A DNA stretch of 64,000 nucleotides from UKL13-3 sp964392775 (GCA_964392775.1 CAYMRD010000007.1:62001-126000), one strand, 5' to 3'. Positions 7,900 through 16,220 are shown, numbered from the stretch's first letter. Notes: generated by a model not told the origin, from the sequence alone. Made by a program: numbers and translations.

Positions 7900-8769
7900 T
7901 TGAAAGCAATCAGAATACTCATAAATTCAAATATCTTTATTTCTCTTTCCGCAGTTGTATTAACTGTAGCGACACAAATACAGTTAGGGATTCATCCTCA
8001 ATGGCATCCTTATCTATTTTTGATTTTTTTTGCAACGCTTTTTGAATATAATCTTCATAGACTAATTACTATTTTAACGAATTCTGATGCTCTAAACTCT
8101 GATAAACACAGTTGGGTTAAAGACAAATTGAACTGGTTCTATTTATTAGTGTTTTTATCCGTTCTTGGTTTCGCTATTTCTGTTATTGAAGCAAAATTAA
8201 AGGTGCTTCTTACATTAGCTCCAATTGCTGGGCTCACTTTATTTTATTCAACCCCTCTCTCAAAAAGTGCAAAGGGGATTTTTAGACTAAGGCAAATTCC
8301 TTTTTTAAAAATATTCTTAATTTCATTTGTATGGGCTACTGTTACCATATTACTTCCTGTAATTCATTCGGAAAAAGCGTATAACAATTTTCATATTTTG
8401 ACCATGATAATTGAGCGATTTTTATTTGTATTCGCAATAACAATTCCATTTGATATTCGAGACATGATTGCCGACCGTCAAGCAGGATTAAAGACAATTC
8501 CATTGCTTATTGGTGAAAAAAAATCAATCTACAGCTCAATATCCGCCTTGGTTCTATTTCTTACAATTGCTGTATTTCATTACTTAATCACAAATCAATG
8601 GTTAATTATAAGTGCATTTACAATTTCGTTCTTAACAACAATTGTATCTTTAATCAACGAAAGGATACGAAATTTGCCATTATATTATTATGGAATTCTT
8701 GATGGAACGATATTATTACAAGGTGTTTTGGTTCTCGGGTTATATTTTATCAATTTAATTTTTCAATAA
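7900..8769 (+). CDS. UbiA-like prenyltransferase-family membrane protein
   Basis: The 289-aa protein has about eight or nine hydrophobic segments. It shows a UbiA-type second Asp motif, DIRDMIADRQAGLKTIPLLIG, near residues 186-206. The first Asp-rich motif (NDxxD in UbiA enzymes) is replaced by a region reading FEYNLHRL, so catalysis of prenyl transfer is doubtful and the substrate unknown. The start is TTG at 7900 (MKAIRILINSN), the only start before the first membrane segment. It is followed after 2 bases by the ClC channel gene, so the two are translated from one message. Codon use is strongly AT-rich compared with hutU, consistent with transfer within cassette 1. Confidence 0.75.
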   Translation: MKAIRILINSNIFISLSAVVLTVATQIQLGIHPQWHPYLFLIFFATLFEYNLHRLITILTNSDALNSDKHSWVKDKLNWFYLLVFLSVLGFAISVIEAKLKVLLTLAPIAGLTLFYSTPLSKSAKGIFRLRQIPFLKIFLISFVWATVTILLPVIHSEKAYNNFHILTMIIERFLFVFAITIPFDIRDMIADRQAGLKTIPLLIGEKKSIYSSISALVLFLTIAVFHYLITNQWLIISAFTISFLTTIVSLINERIRNLPLYYYGILDGTILLQGVLVLGLYFINLIFQ

Positions 8770-8771
8770 AG

Positions 8772-10640
8772 ATGTTAAACAACGGAATACCTGTTTCTAT
8801 TTCATTATCGCCAACGCTACAACGAGAAAATGTAGCTTCAAAAAAGAAGTACGACAAGAAGCGTTTATTACGCCTATCGCTACTTGCTGTAGTAATTGCG
8901 GTTTGTATAAGTTTCATTGCAAAAGTGCTTGTATATCTTATTGACTTAATAACCAACATCGCATTTTATGGCAATTTCTCTATTGAACCATCAAGTCCAA
9001 TGCACCATTCTTATGGAATATTTGTAGTAGCCGTTCCAATTGTTGGAGGTTTAATTGTTGGCTTAATGGCGTTATATGGTTCAAAAGCCATTAGAGGACA
9101 CGGAATTCCTGAAGCAATGGAGCAAATTCTAACCAACCAAAGTAAAATAAAACCAGCCATTACTTATTTAAAACCACTATCAGCAGCCATTTCTATTGGT
9201 ACAGGTGGTCCTTTTGGCGCAGAAGGCCCGATTATTGCGACAGGCGGAGCTTTGGGTTCTACTCTTGGACAGCTCATAAAAATCACGCCCAATGAACGAA
9301 AAATACTACTTGCTGCCGGAGCAACAGCAGGCATGTCTGCTATTTTCGGAAGTCCGTTAGCTGCAATACTTTTAGCTATTGAATTATTGTTGTTTGAGTT
9401 TTCTGCACGGTCTTTTATTCCTGTTGCTTTGGCCTGTATTACTGGTGCTGCTGGACATCATTTGTTATTTGAAGAAGGGGTTGTTTTTCCACTTAATTTT
9501 CTACTACAACCATCATCCAATTACGCACTTTTGTTTTATGCAACAATGGGAATTGTTATCGGTCTGATTTCAGTTATTGTAACTAAAGTTGTGTATTGGA
9601 TAGAAGATGTCTTCGAAAAACTACCTATTCATTGGGCATGGTGGCCTGCTATTGGTGGTATAGCCGTTGGAGTGGTTGGTTTTTTTGCTCCTCGTACACT
9701 TGGTGTTGGATATAGCAACATTACCGACCTTCTTACAGGTACAATGCCAATGCAAGTTGTCCTTTCATTATGCGTTTTAAAATTTTTGTCTTGGGCAATT
9801 TCTTTAGGTAGCGGCACTTCGGGAGGAACACTTGCTCCTTTGCTCACAATAGGCGGTGCAACAGGAGCTTTAATAGGTAGCATTGGAATGTTTTGGTTTC
9901 CAAATTCTGGAATTAACATTCCTCTTTCAGTGCTTGTTGGAATGTCTGCAATGTTTGCGGGAGCATCAAGAGCGTTCTTGACATCTATTGTTTTTGCATT
10001 GGAGACTACAGGTCAATCCAATGCTTTGTTGCCTTTATTGGCTACTTGCAGTACATCGTATTTTACATCCTTCTTTTTAATGGAAAACACAATTATGACT
10101 GAAAAAATTGCCCGAAGAGGAGTTGTTACCCCAAATTCTTACGAGTCTGACATTCTTGAAAAAACAACAGTAGGACAAATTGTAAATGATAATGGAATTG
10201 TTATAAACGACAATATGGAAATTGGTGAAGTACGTAACTGGCTCACAAATGAGACCGACCTACTTTCAAGCTATTTTATTATTTCAGATACAGAGGGGGA
10301 ATATAGGGGTTTGTTAAGTTCATCAACTCTATTTAATTCCCAACATGCCTCTGATAAAAAAGTAGGCTCGATTATTAAGCGAAATAATTTATTTGTTCAA
10401 CCCACGGAAACACTGCGGAAAGCAGTTGAAATAATGGCAAAAGAAAATGTAGATATATTGCCGATTGTGGTGGACAAAAAAATTACTGGTATTTTAACTT
10501 ATCAACATATAATTTCCATTTATAAAAATGGGCTTGACGAGCATGAGAAGCAACAAGCACACATTTCTTTAAACAGACAACGACTTAAAATATTAGTACA
10601 CGGACAAAAACTTGTATCAATCATGAAAAGTAAAAAATAA
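8772..10640 (+). CDS. ClC-family voltage-gated chloride channel/transporter with CBS domains
   Basis: ClC proteins move chloride across the cytoplasmic membrane, as channels or Cl-/H+ exchangers. Signatures are GHGIPEA, GTGGPFGAEGPI with the gating glutamate (about residue 150), and the third selectivity stretch GSGTSGGTLAPLL near 340. The membrane part ends near residue 430. It is followed by two CBS domains (about 460-510 and 530-590), which usually bind adenine nucleotides. Length 622 aa is normal for ClC+CBS. It is the second gene of cassette 1 and its stop codon abuts the attC-like site (1 base between). Confidence 0.93.
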   Translation: MLNNGIPVSISLSPTLQRENVASKKKYDKKRLLRLSLLAVVIAVCISFIAKVLVYLIDLITNIAFYGNFSIEPSSPMHHSYGIFVVAVPIVGGLIVGLMALYGSKAIRGHGIPEAMEQILTNQSKIKPAITYLKPLSAAISIGTGGPFGAEGPIIATGGALGSTLGQLIKITPNERKILLAAGATAGMSAIFGSPLAAILLAIELLLFEFSARSFIPVALACITGAAGHHLLFEEGVVFPLNFLLQPSSNYALLFYATMGIVIGLISVIVTKVVYWIEDVFEKLPIHWAWWPAIGGIAVGVVGFFAPRTLGVGYSNITDLLTGTMPMQVVLSLCVLKFLSWAISLGSGTSGGTLAPLLTIGGATGALIGSIGMFWFPNSGINIPLSVLVGMSAMFAGASRAFLTSIVFALETTGQSNALLPLLATCSTSYFTSFFLMENTIMTEKIARRGVVTPNSYESDILEKTTVGQIVNDNGIVINDNMEIGEVRNWLTNETDLLSSYFIISDTEGEYRGLLSSSTLFNSQHASDKKVGSIIKRNNLFVQPTETLRKAVEIMAKENVDILPIVVDKKITGILTYQHIISIYKNGLDEHEKQQAHISLNRQRLKILVHGQKLVSIMKSKK

Positions 10641-10641
10641 C

Positions 10642-10776
10642 TACCGCTAACAGCGGTTTGGCGTAATGGCGGGTGACGTGCTTCTATGACAATTTTGTGG
10701 TAGGTTCAAATGCAGTTCTTCGATTGAACTTTTGTGCTGAAAAGCCCCCACTGCGGCAATACCCGAACCGTTAGCT
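10642..10776 (+). repeat. attC-like recombination site B
   Basis: The site is 129 bases to the crossover point G10770|T10771. It begins TACCGCTAAC and ends CCCGAACCG|TTAGCTG. CGGTTTGG near the left end pairs with CCGAACCG near the right end. The inner part (GCTTCTATGACA, CAGTTCTTCG, GTGCTGAAAAGCCC) is related to the inner parts of sites C and D. The TTAGCTG after the crossover belongs to the next cassette, as expected for an integrated array. Confidence 0.65.
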
Positions 10777-10864
10777 GTCACACACCACCGTGCAGACATC
10801 AACAAGCTGACATAACGAACCAAGCCCACCCACCACCCCAAATTTTAGCACCCCAAAAAATTGC

Positions 10865-10880
10865 GCAACTAAATAATTGC
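10865..10880. promoter_or_regulatory. candidate ArsR operator, upstream copy
   Basis: GCAACTAAATAATTGC is an inverted repeat with GCAA/TTGC ends. It matches a second copy at 10891 in 14 of 16 positions. The two copies flank the promoter box, which fits autorepression by the ArsR protein encoded next. Confidence 0.6.
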
Positions 10881-10883
10881 ATT

Positions 10884-10891
10884 TATATTTG
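10884..10891 (+). promoter_or_regulatory. TATATTTG promoter box of the arsR-type gene
   Basis: A perfect TAnnTTTG box lies between the two operator copies and 18 bases before ATG 10910. Confidence 0.75.
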
Positions 10892-10906
10892 CAACCAAAT
10901 TATTGC
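10891..10906. promoter_or_regulatory. candidate ArsR operator, downstream copy
   Basis: GCAACCAAATTATTGC begins at the last base of the promoter box and covers the probable transcription start, so bound repressor would block initiation. Confidence 0.6.
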
Positions 10907-10909
10907 ACA

Positions 10910-11236
10910 ATGGAAGCAAGACGAGATATTTTTCAAGCAATAGCCGACCCGACAAGACGGGCAATTATTACGCTTATTGCTTTACAGGCAATGACACCAA
11001 ACGCCATTGCCGAACACTTTGACACGAGCAGACAAGCGGTTTCCAAGCACTTACAAATTCTGACAGAGTGCGAATTGGTAACGCAAAACCAACAAGGTAG
11101 AGAAATCTACTATCAACTTGAAGTGAACAAAATGAAAGAGATTGACAAATGGCTTGACCAATTCCGTAAGATTTGGGAAACACGATTTAATCAACTTGAC
11201 AAGTTATTAGAAACAATTAAAAAACAGAAAAAATGA
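10910..11236 (+). CDS. ArsR/SmtB-family winged-helix transcriptional regulator
   Basis: A 108-aa repressor-like protein with an opening typical of ArsR proteins paired with SRPBCC genes (MEARRDIFQAIADPTRRAII). The winged helix includes TPNAIAEHFDTSRQAVSKHLQIL, and the wing ends in REIYYQLE. No Cys-rich metal-binding motif is present, so it is probably not a metal sensor. ATG 10910 is preferred over an upstream in-frame start (10877) because a TATATTTG box and two matching 16-base inverted repeats lie directly upstream of it. Its stop overlaps the next start by 4 bases (ATGA), coupling translation to the AHSA1 gene. Confidence 0.92.
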   Translation: MEARRDIFQAIADPTRRAIITLIALQAMTPNAIAEHFDTSRQAVSKHLQILTECELVTQNQQGREIYYQLEVNKMKEIDKWLDQFRKIWETRFNQLDKLLETIKKQKK

Positions 11237-11745
11237 ACAGTACCTTAAAATTTGACTTTGAAGTCAACAAAGACAATAACACAATTGTTGTAAAACGTGA
11301 ATTTGCTGCAAACCTTGAATTGGTTTGGAAAGCGTGGACAACCGCAGAACTATTGGACCAATGGTGGGGTCCAGAACCTTGCAAAGCAGAAACAAAATCT
11401 ATGGATTTTCGTGAGGGCGGACATTGGCTATATTGTATGGTTATTCCTCCATCTCTTACAGGTGCAGAGACAGACCAAAGGAATTGGGGACAACAGAACT
11501 ACGAGAAAATTGTATTGCACAAAAGTTTTTCGGGAACAGATGTTTTTTGCGATGAAAATGGAACAGTAAATCCAGAATTTCCAGCAGGAAATTTTGAAAA
11601 TCAGTTTAACGAAACTGACGGAAAGACGACTGTTACGATGATTTCAAAACACAACAGCTTTGAAGATATTCAAGCCGTAATTGAAATGGGCTTTAAAGAA
11701 GGTATTGAAGTATGCTTTAACCAACTTGACGAACTATTAAAATAA
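11233..11745 (+). CDS. SRPBCC/AHSA1 (activator of Hsp90 ATPase homologue 1-like) domain protein
   Basis: A 170-aa single-domain protein of the START-like fold with the usual opening pattern (VVKREFAANLELVWKAWTTAELLDQWWGPEP) and C-terminal helix (GFKEGIEVCFNQLDELL). Such proteins form a hydrophobic cavity; the ligand is unknown. ArsR-SRPBCC pairs are common and the regulator presumably controls this gene. It overlaps the ArsR stop by 4 bases. Confidence 0.88.
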   Translation: MNSTLKFDFEVNKDNNTIVVKREFAANLELVWKAWTTAELLDQWWGPEPCKAETKSMDFREGGHWLYCMVIPPSLTGAETDQRNWGQQNYEKIVLHKSFSGTDVFCDENGTVNPEFPAGNFENQFNETDGKTTVTMISKHNSFEDIQAVIEMGFKEGIEVCFNQLDELLK

Positions 11746-11775
11746 AACATTAAAAACTCTCGGTGCTTCGCAGTT

Positions 11776-11821
11776 TAAAATTCCTAAAAGTTTTATTTTT
11801 ATCAAAGTTTTAGGAATTTTA
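11776..11821. terminator. hairpin terminator between the AHSA1 and ATPase genes
   Basis: TAAAATTCCTAAAA pairs perfectly with TTTTAGGAATTTTA over 14 bp. The A/T-rich arms could work in both directions. It separates the ArsR operon from the ATPase gene. Confidence 0.65.
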
Positions 11822-11835
11822 CTCACCTTTGCCCT

Positions 11836-13053
11836 ATGCAAGCAATAGCCCGAAAACGATATTTAGACACGCTTCGTGTACTCAAAGACAAGAACTTGAT
11901 TAAGGTTGCCACGGGTGTCAGGCGTTGTGGAAAATCAACTTTAATGGCACAATTTCAAGACTTGTTGCGGAAAGAAAATGCTAAAGTTTCCATTCTGTCA
12001 ATCAATATGGATATGCCCGAATTTCGTTTTTTGGCAGAGAAAAATTGGAAAGAAATTTATGATTACATCATTAAGAACCTCAAAAAAAACGCAACCAATT
12101 ATGTATTTATAGACGAAGTGCAAAACGTTCCCGAATTTGAAAAACTTTTGGAAGGTTTGTACGTTCACCCAAACATAGATTTGTATGTAACAGGTTCAAA
12201 CGCATTTTTGTTGAGCAGTGAATTGGCAACATTGCTCACAGGCAGAGTATATGAAATAAATGTATTGCCTTTTTCTTTTGCTGAATATTTGGAGTTTACA
12301 GGCAAAACCGCAAATCCCGACCGGACTTTTGCTGAATACGTTCGAACGGGCGGTTTTCCCGAAGCAGTAAGACTTTCAGCAGACGGAAATCATTTTGCGA
12401 ATGAATATCTGCAAACGGTTTTCAAAAACATTTACGGCAACGATATTTCAAAACGACACACTATTTATGCCGAAGAATCGTATCAGGAAGTTGTAAACTT
12501 TTTAATAGATTCAGTTGGTTCAAGCGTTTCGGCAGGAAACATTGCAAAAGTTTTAACGGCTAACAAAAAGAAAATTGACAACAAAACCGTTTCAAAATAC
12601 ATTGACACGTTGGTAGAAGCCTATTTGTTTTACAAAGTAAATCGCTACGACATCAAAGGCAAACAACATTTAGCAACGCAAGAAAAATACTATTTAGTAG
12701 ATTTAGGTTTTCGCAATGCACTACTTGGAAAAGAATTAGTAAACGATGCAGGACATTTACTTGAAAATATCATTTACCTTGAACTAAAACGCAGAAACAA
12801 CCAAGTTTGGATAGGGAAAACCAACAATTTGGAAGTTGATTTTGTTGTTCGCAACAATGACGGTTTTACGCAGTACATACAAGTTGCGCAAACTGCACAA
12901 AACACAACAACACTTGAACGTGAATTAGCACCATTTGACACCATTGCCGACCACCACGAAAAACTTTTAATCACAATGGACTACGACACAGGAACACTCA
13001 ACGGAGTAAAAAAGATAAACGCATTAGACTGGCTGACAACACCTGAAAAATAA
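11836..13053 (+). CDS. AAA-family ATPase with C-terminal DUF4143 domain
   Basis: This 405-aa protein belongs to the widespread ATP-binding/DUF4143 family (AAA_14). It has a Walker A motif GVRRCGKST near residue 30, Walker B VFIDEVQNV near 97, and TGSNAFLLSSELATLLTGR (sensor region). The C-terminal DUF4143 part resembles a restriction-endonuclease-like fold (residues about 290-370, with LELKRRNNQVWIGKTNNLEVDFVV). The cellular role of this family is unknown. A CACCTTTG promoter-like box ends only 4 bases before the ATG, so its message may be leaderless. The stop codon lies 7 bases before the attC-like core. Confidence 0.9.
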   Translation: MQAIARKRYLDTLRVLKDKNLIKVATGVRRCGKSTLMAQFQDLLRKENAKVSILSINMDMPEFRFLAEKNWKEIYDYIIKNLKKNATNYVFIDEVQNVPEFEKLLEGLYVHPNIDLYVTGSNAFLLSSELATLLTGRVYEINVLPFSFAEYLEFTGKTANPDRTFAEYVRTGGFPEAVRLSADGNHFANEYLQTVFKNIYGNDISKRHTIYAEESYQEVVNFLIDSVGSSVSAGNIAKVLTANKKKIDNKTVSKYIDTLVEAYLFYKVNRYDIKGKQHLATQEKYYLVDLGFRNALLGKELVNDAGHLLENIIYLELKRRNNQVWIGKTNNLEVDFVVRNNDGFTQYIQVAQTAQNTTTLERELAPFDTIADHHEKLLITMDYDTGTLNGVKKINALDWLTTPEK

Positions 13054-13059
13054 GGGCGA

Positions 13060-13196
13060 ACAGCTAACAGCACCTACACGCAAGCAGGGGGTTCGTGCTT
13101 CGCAGGACAGGAAAGTGCTAAATTTGAAGTTCAGTTCTTCGTAGGAAGTTCAGTGGTAAAAATCCCTGCCTGCGTGTAGCTGCAAACCGTTAGAAA
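13060..13196 (+). repeat. attC-like recombination site C
   Basis: The site is 130 bases to G13189|T13190. It begins ACAGCTAAC and ends TGCAAACCG|TTAGAAA. The arms GCACCTACACGCAAGCAGGG and CCCTGCCTGCGTGTAGCTGC pair at 18 of 20 positions, the strongest palindrome of the three sites. The unpaired bases near the ends (GGTTT opposite nothing) resemble the extrahelical bases of attC sites. The inner sequence shares AAATTTGAAGTT and GTGGTAAAAA with site D. Confidence 0.7.
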
Positions 13197-16100
13197 CTAA
13201 AATTACGTGCAGCTTTCAGTGGATTCAGCTTGTTGAGGTTGAGCGAAAAAGTAATGCGTTCGGTATAACGTTTGGCACCGCTTACACTACCCGGAATATT
13301 GCCTTTAAAGTAGTCGCTAATTTCGGATGATGTCATGATGGGGAAGTTGATGCGGAATACATCTCCGGGAAGTTTTATACTAACCCCGGAAGTGTATAAA
13401 ATTTTCGGAGTGTACTTGCTCACCATTTGGTTGGTATTGCCATCCATATAACTTTCGTTAGCGTTAATAAATGCGATATCGGCATAGAGTACCAATGGCA
13501 AAATACCCGGAACCGTGGTTTCAAAATTTACGCCTGTTGCCCATTTGTCGGATGTTACAGAAGGATACAGTTCCTTAAATTGCAATCCGCCAAACATCAA
13601 CTGTTGTGCAAACAAGCTGTTGGATGTTACGGGATTTTCGCCACGGCCAAACTGTGATTGGTCAAAGGTATAATCAAACAAACCGGTATTGGCTCCGGCA
13701 CGAAAATCGGCACGCCCATCTGAGTTCATGAGTGATTGCAGAAACACACCACCAAACCACCGAACCGTAAATCCTTTTTTAGGCTTTTCGTAATTCAAAA
13801 ACCGGGTTGCTTCGGCCGTAAGTTTATGTGCCTGTGCGTTGGTGCTGATGTATTGATAGGTGATATTGTAATTGTATGGCTGCAATACTCGCTTTTGTTG
13901 TGAGGCAAAGGTGAGTTCGGCAAAGGTGCTGGCTCCACTAAGGGTATAAGCGGCACCGCGATTGCGTTCGCTGATGCTTACCACGCGGGCGGTTACACTG
14001 TTTTGTGCATCCGTGCGGGGATGGTGCTGTGCCAGTTGTGCGGTGATTCCTCCTTCGAGTTTGGTATAAGTTGTGGGCGTAAAATAATCGCTTGCAAACT
14101 GTGTTGCCTTCATCCATGGAGTATAGCTGCGGGCCACTCCATACGATATAAAGCGGTGCTGCAGTTCAGCCGTTCCGGCTAAGTCTTTGGTGCCAAATGC
14201 GTACATTGGAGCCAGCACAAACTCAGTAGGTTTAGCCGGCATTACGCTGTTGTAAAACGCCATTCCCAACATGGTTTTGTTGTACAGGTTGGCACCTGCA
14301 ATGGGTGTATAATACACTTGTTGCTTGTATGGATTTTCGGTATTGAGGAAGAGCGAAAACTCGGGCGGACGAACGGTTTTGAGAACACCCGAGGTGCGAA
14401 TACTATTATTGGTTCGGTTGATGTCGGTAGTTGTTTCATAGGCATCCAGGCGTAGTTGCTGGTAATCGCCCGCAGGGAAACTAACCTGATTGTTTGCCGG
14501 CAAGCTGTCAAACCAAACCGTTTGAACGGCATTGTTGGCTTTCATTGCTGTAACACTGAACGGAGCATTATTGGATGAACGGTTTTTAAGGCGTATGGTA
14601 TAGCCGTTACCTGTTTTGCGAATACCTTTTATTTTCCAATCCTGTTTGCGTGTTGTGGTCATCAAATCATTGAAAAACCAATCGAGGTTTTTGCCCGAAA
14701 ACTGTTTGACATGGTCTGTAAAATCATCGGGCAACGGGTGTTTAAATTTCCAGTTTTCATAATAGCTCTGCATCATTGCATCAAAAATACTATCACCCAA
14801 ATACCGTTGTAAATAATGAAAAGCAGAGGAGGCTTTACCGTAAACGATAGCCCCATAATTATAATCGGTATAAGCTTCGGATGGCAGGAAACAGGCCTGA
14901 TCTTCATTTTTACGGGCTCCAACCAGATAGCGGGTTTCCAGACCACGGTAGCCATCGCTGGCAAAGGCTCCTATATTTCCGGGTGTAAGTCGTTCATACG
15001 GCTTGATGGTTTCTGTTTCGGAGCTGCGGGTTTCATAGTAGTTGTTAATGCTCTCATCCATCCAGGGGTAAGCACGTTCGTTGCTTCCCAAAATACCATA
15101 CAGCCAGTTATGTCCCACTTCATGAAACACAACCTGACGGTTTACTTCGGTAATATTGGTAATCATCGGGTATTCCATTCCTGCACCCGAAACCAATGGA
15201 GTAACAGCAACAGAGGCTTGTGAGTAAGGATATTCTCCAAGCATTGACGAATAATATAAAATTGCTGCATTAACCAGTTCGATGTTGGAGCGTTTAGGGT
15301 TTACCTGAAACCACCAGGTGGTAACACGGTTACGTGATTTTGGCAATACAACTTCACTGCGTTCAACCTGAAAACGTTTGTCGGCAAACCATGCAAAATC
15401 ATGAACTCTGTCCTGCTTGTAATGCAGCGTTTTGGTTTTGTTTGATGAGGCAGGGAAATCTGCTGTTGGATTCGAGGTATTACTTTCTTTACTTTTTTCA
15501 AGCAGCCATTGTTTCTCCGATTCGTTTTGCAATTCACCGGTGGCGCCAACCACATAGTTTTCGGGCAAAGTGATATGCACATCAAACTTGCCAAACTCGC
15601 TGTAAAACTCACCTTGGTCGAGGTATGGCATCGGGTTCCATCCGTTAACATCGTATACCGCAGGTTTGGGATACCATTGCGTTACACAATAAAGTTGGTC
15701 CTGATGGCCCATACGCGAAACGATGGAAGGCAGCTTTACTTTAAAGGTGGTTGCAAGGCGTATTTTTTCACCGGGTTCAAGTGGTTTGCGCAGGGTGAGT
15801 TTCGCAATATCAATCTGTTCGGTGAGTTCCCATTTTACCGCAACCCAGTCGGCTAAAAAGTTGAGGGAATCAATATACCCGCGGTTTTCTTCGGCCATGT
15901 ACAAAAAATCTGTTTTGCCGTTTTCAATCTGTTGTTTGGCAAATGCCGTGTTGGTGTTGCGGTAGGCATTGGGCCATAAATGCATATATATTTCGGTTAG
16001 TGCATTGGGTGAGTTGTTGGTATACAAGATGGTTTCGTTGCCGCGTAAGATGTGGTTCACATCATCCAGCTCAACATTAATGGCATACTCAACATCTTGC

Positions 16101-16198
16101 TGCCAGATGGCTTGTTTCATCTGTTGAGCAACTATTGAGAAAGGGAAAAGAAGCAGGCTCAAAAATCCTGTAAACAGTAAATGAATCATAGCGGCCAA
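13190..16198 (-). CDS. M1-family metallopeptidase with C-terminal outer-membrane-barrel-like extension
   Basis: A 1002-aa secreted protein with a signal peptide (LLLFPFSIVAQ). The M1 fold includes the substrate motif GMEYPMI, the zinc motif HEVGHNW (about residue 360) and the distal glutamate in DESINNYYE. After about residue 620 the sequence changes to alternating hydrophobic/polar strands with Tyr/Asn/Thr and ends in Phe (ARNFSF). This is typical of an outer-membrane barrel, so the enzyme may be tethered at the surface. It starts 22 bases after the usher-like gene and may share its operon. Its stop codon TTA (plus-strand view, 13190-13192) is the first triplet after the cassette insertion point, so the coding region ends exactly where the island begins. 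MIHLL, three codons on, is an alternative start. Confidence 0.88.
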   Translation of the reverse strand: MAAMIHLLFTGFLSLLLFPFSIVAQQMKQAIWQQDVEYAINVELDDVNHILRGNETILYTNNSPNALTEIYMHLWPNAYRNTNTAFAKQQIENGKTDFLYMAEENRGYIDSLNFLADWVAVKWELTEQIDIAKLTLRKPLEPGEKIRLATTFKVKLPSIVSRMGHQDQLYCVTQWYPKPAVYDVNGWNPMPYLDQGEFYSEFGKFDVHITLPENYVVGATGELQNESEKQWLLEKSKESNTSNPTADFPASSNKTKTLHYKQDRVHDFAWFADKRFQVERSEVVLPKSRNRVTTWWFQVNPKRSNIELVNAAILYYSSMLGEYPYSQASVAVTPLVSGAGMEYPMITNITEVNRQVVFHEVGHNWLYGILGSNERAYPWMDESINNYYETRSSETETIKPYERLTPGNIGAFASDGYRGLETRYLVGARKNEDQACFLPSEAYTDYNYGAIVYGKASSAFHYLQRYLGDSIFDAMMQSYYENWKFKHPLPDDFTDHVKQFSGKNLDWFFNDLMTTTRKQDWKIKGIRKTGNGYTIRLKNRSSNNAPFSVTAMKANNAVQTVWFDSLPANNQVSFPAGDYQQLRLDAYETTTDINRTNNSIRTSGVLKTVRPPEFSLFLNTENPYKQQVYYTPIAGANLYNKTMLGMAFYNSVMPAKPTEFVLAPMYAFGTKDLAGTAELQHRFISYGVARSYTPWMKATQFASDYFTPTTYTKLEGGITAQLAQHHPRTDAQNSVTARVVSISERNRGAAYTLSGASTFAELTFASQQKRVLQPYNYNITYQYISTNAQAHKLTAEATRFLNYEKPKKGFTVRWFGGVFLQSLMNSDGRADFRAGANTGLFDYTFDQSQFGRGENPVTSNSLFAQQLMFGGLQFKELYPSVTSDKWATGVNFETTVPGILPLVLYADIAFINANESYMDGNTNQMVSKYTPKILYTSGVSIKLPGDVFRINFPIMTSSEISDYFKGNIPGSVSGAKRYTERITFSLNLNKLNPLKAARNFSF

Positions 16199-16220
16199 GT
16201 TAATAAAGCTTTCGGGAATT

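Larger units (their letters stand above)
7831..10770 (+). mobile_element. integron-like gene cassette 1 (UbiA-like protein + ClC channel + attC-like site)
   Basis: The cassette begins at G7830|T7831 with TTAGCGGTA and ends with an attC-like site whose first bases, TACCGCTAAC (10642-10651), are the exact complement of its own left end GTTAGCGGTA. In integrons, circularising a cassette joins these two ends into one imperfect palindrome, so this match is what the model predicts. The genes inside are visibly more AT-rich than the flanking chromosome. No integrase is in the window, and cassettes of 2-3 genes are larger than usual. Confidence 0.6.
10771..13189 (+). mobile_element. integron-like gene cassette 2 (ArsR + AHSA1 + DUF4143 ATPase + attC-like site)
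   Basis: The left end GTTAGCTGT (10770-10778) is the exact complement of the first bases of the cassette's own attC-like site, ACAGCTAAC (13060-13068). The right crossover G13189|T13190 falls at the stop codon of the minus-strand M1 peptidase gene. A stretch at 11764-11774 identical to part of site C suggests that two cassettes may have fused here. Confidence 0.6.
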
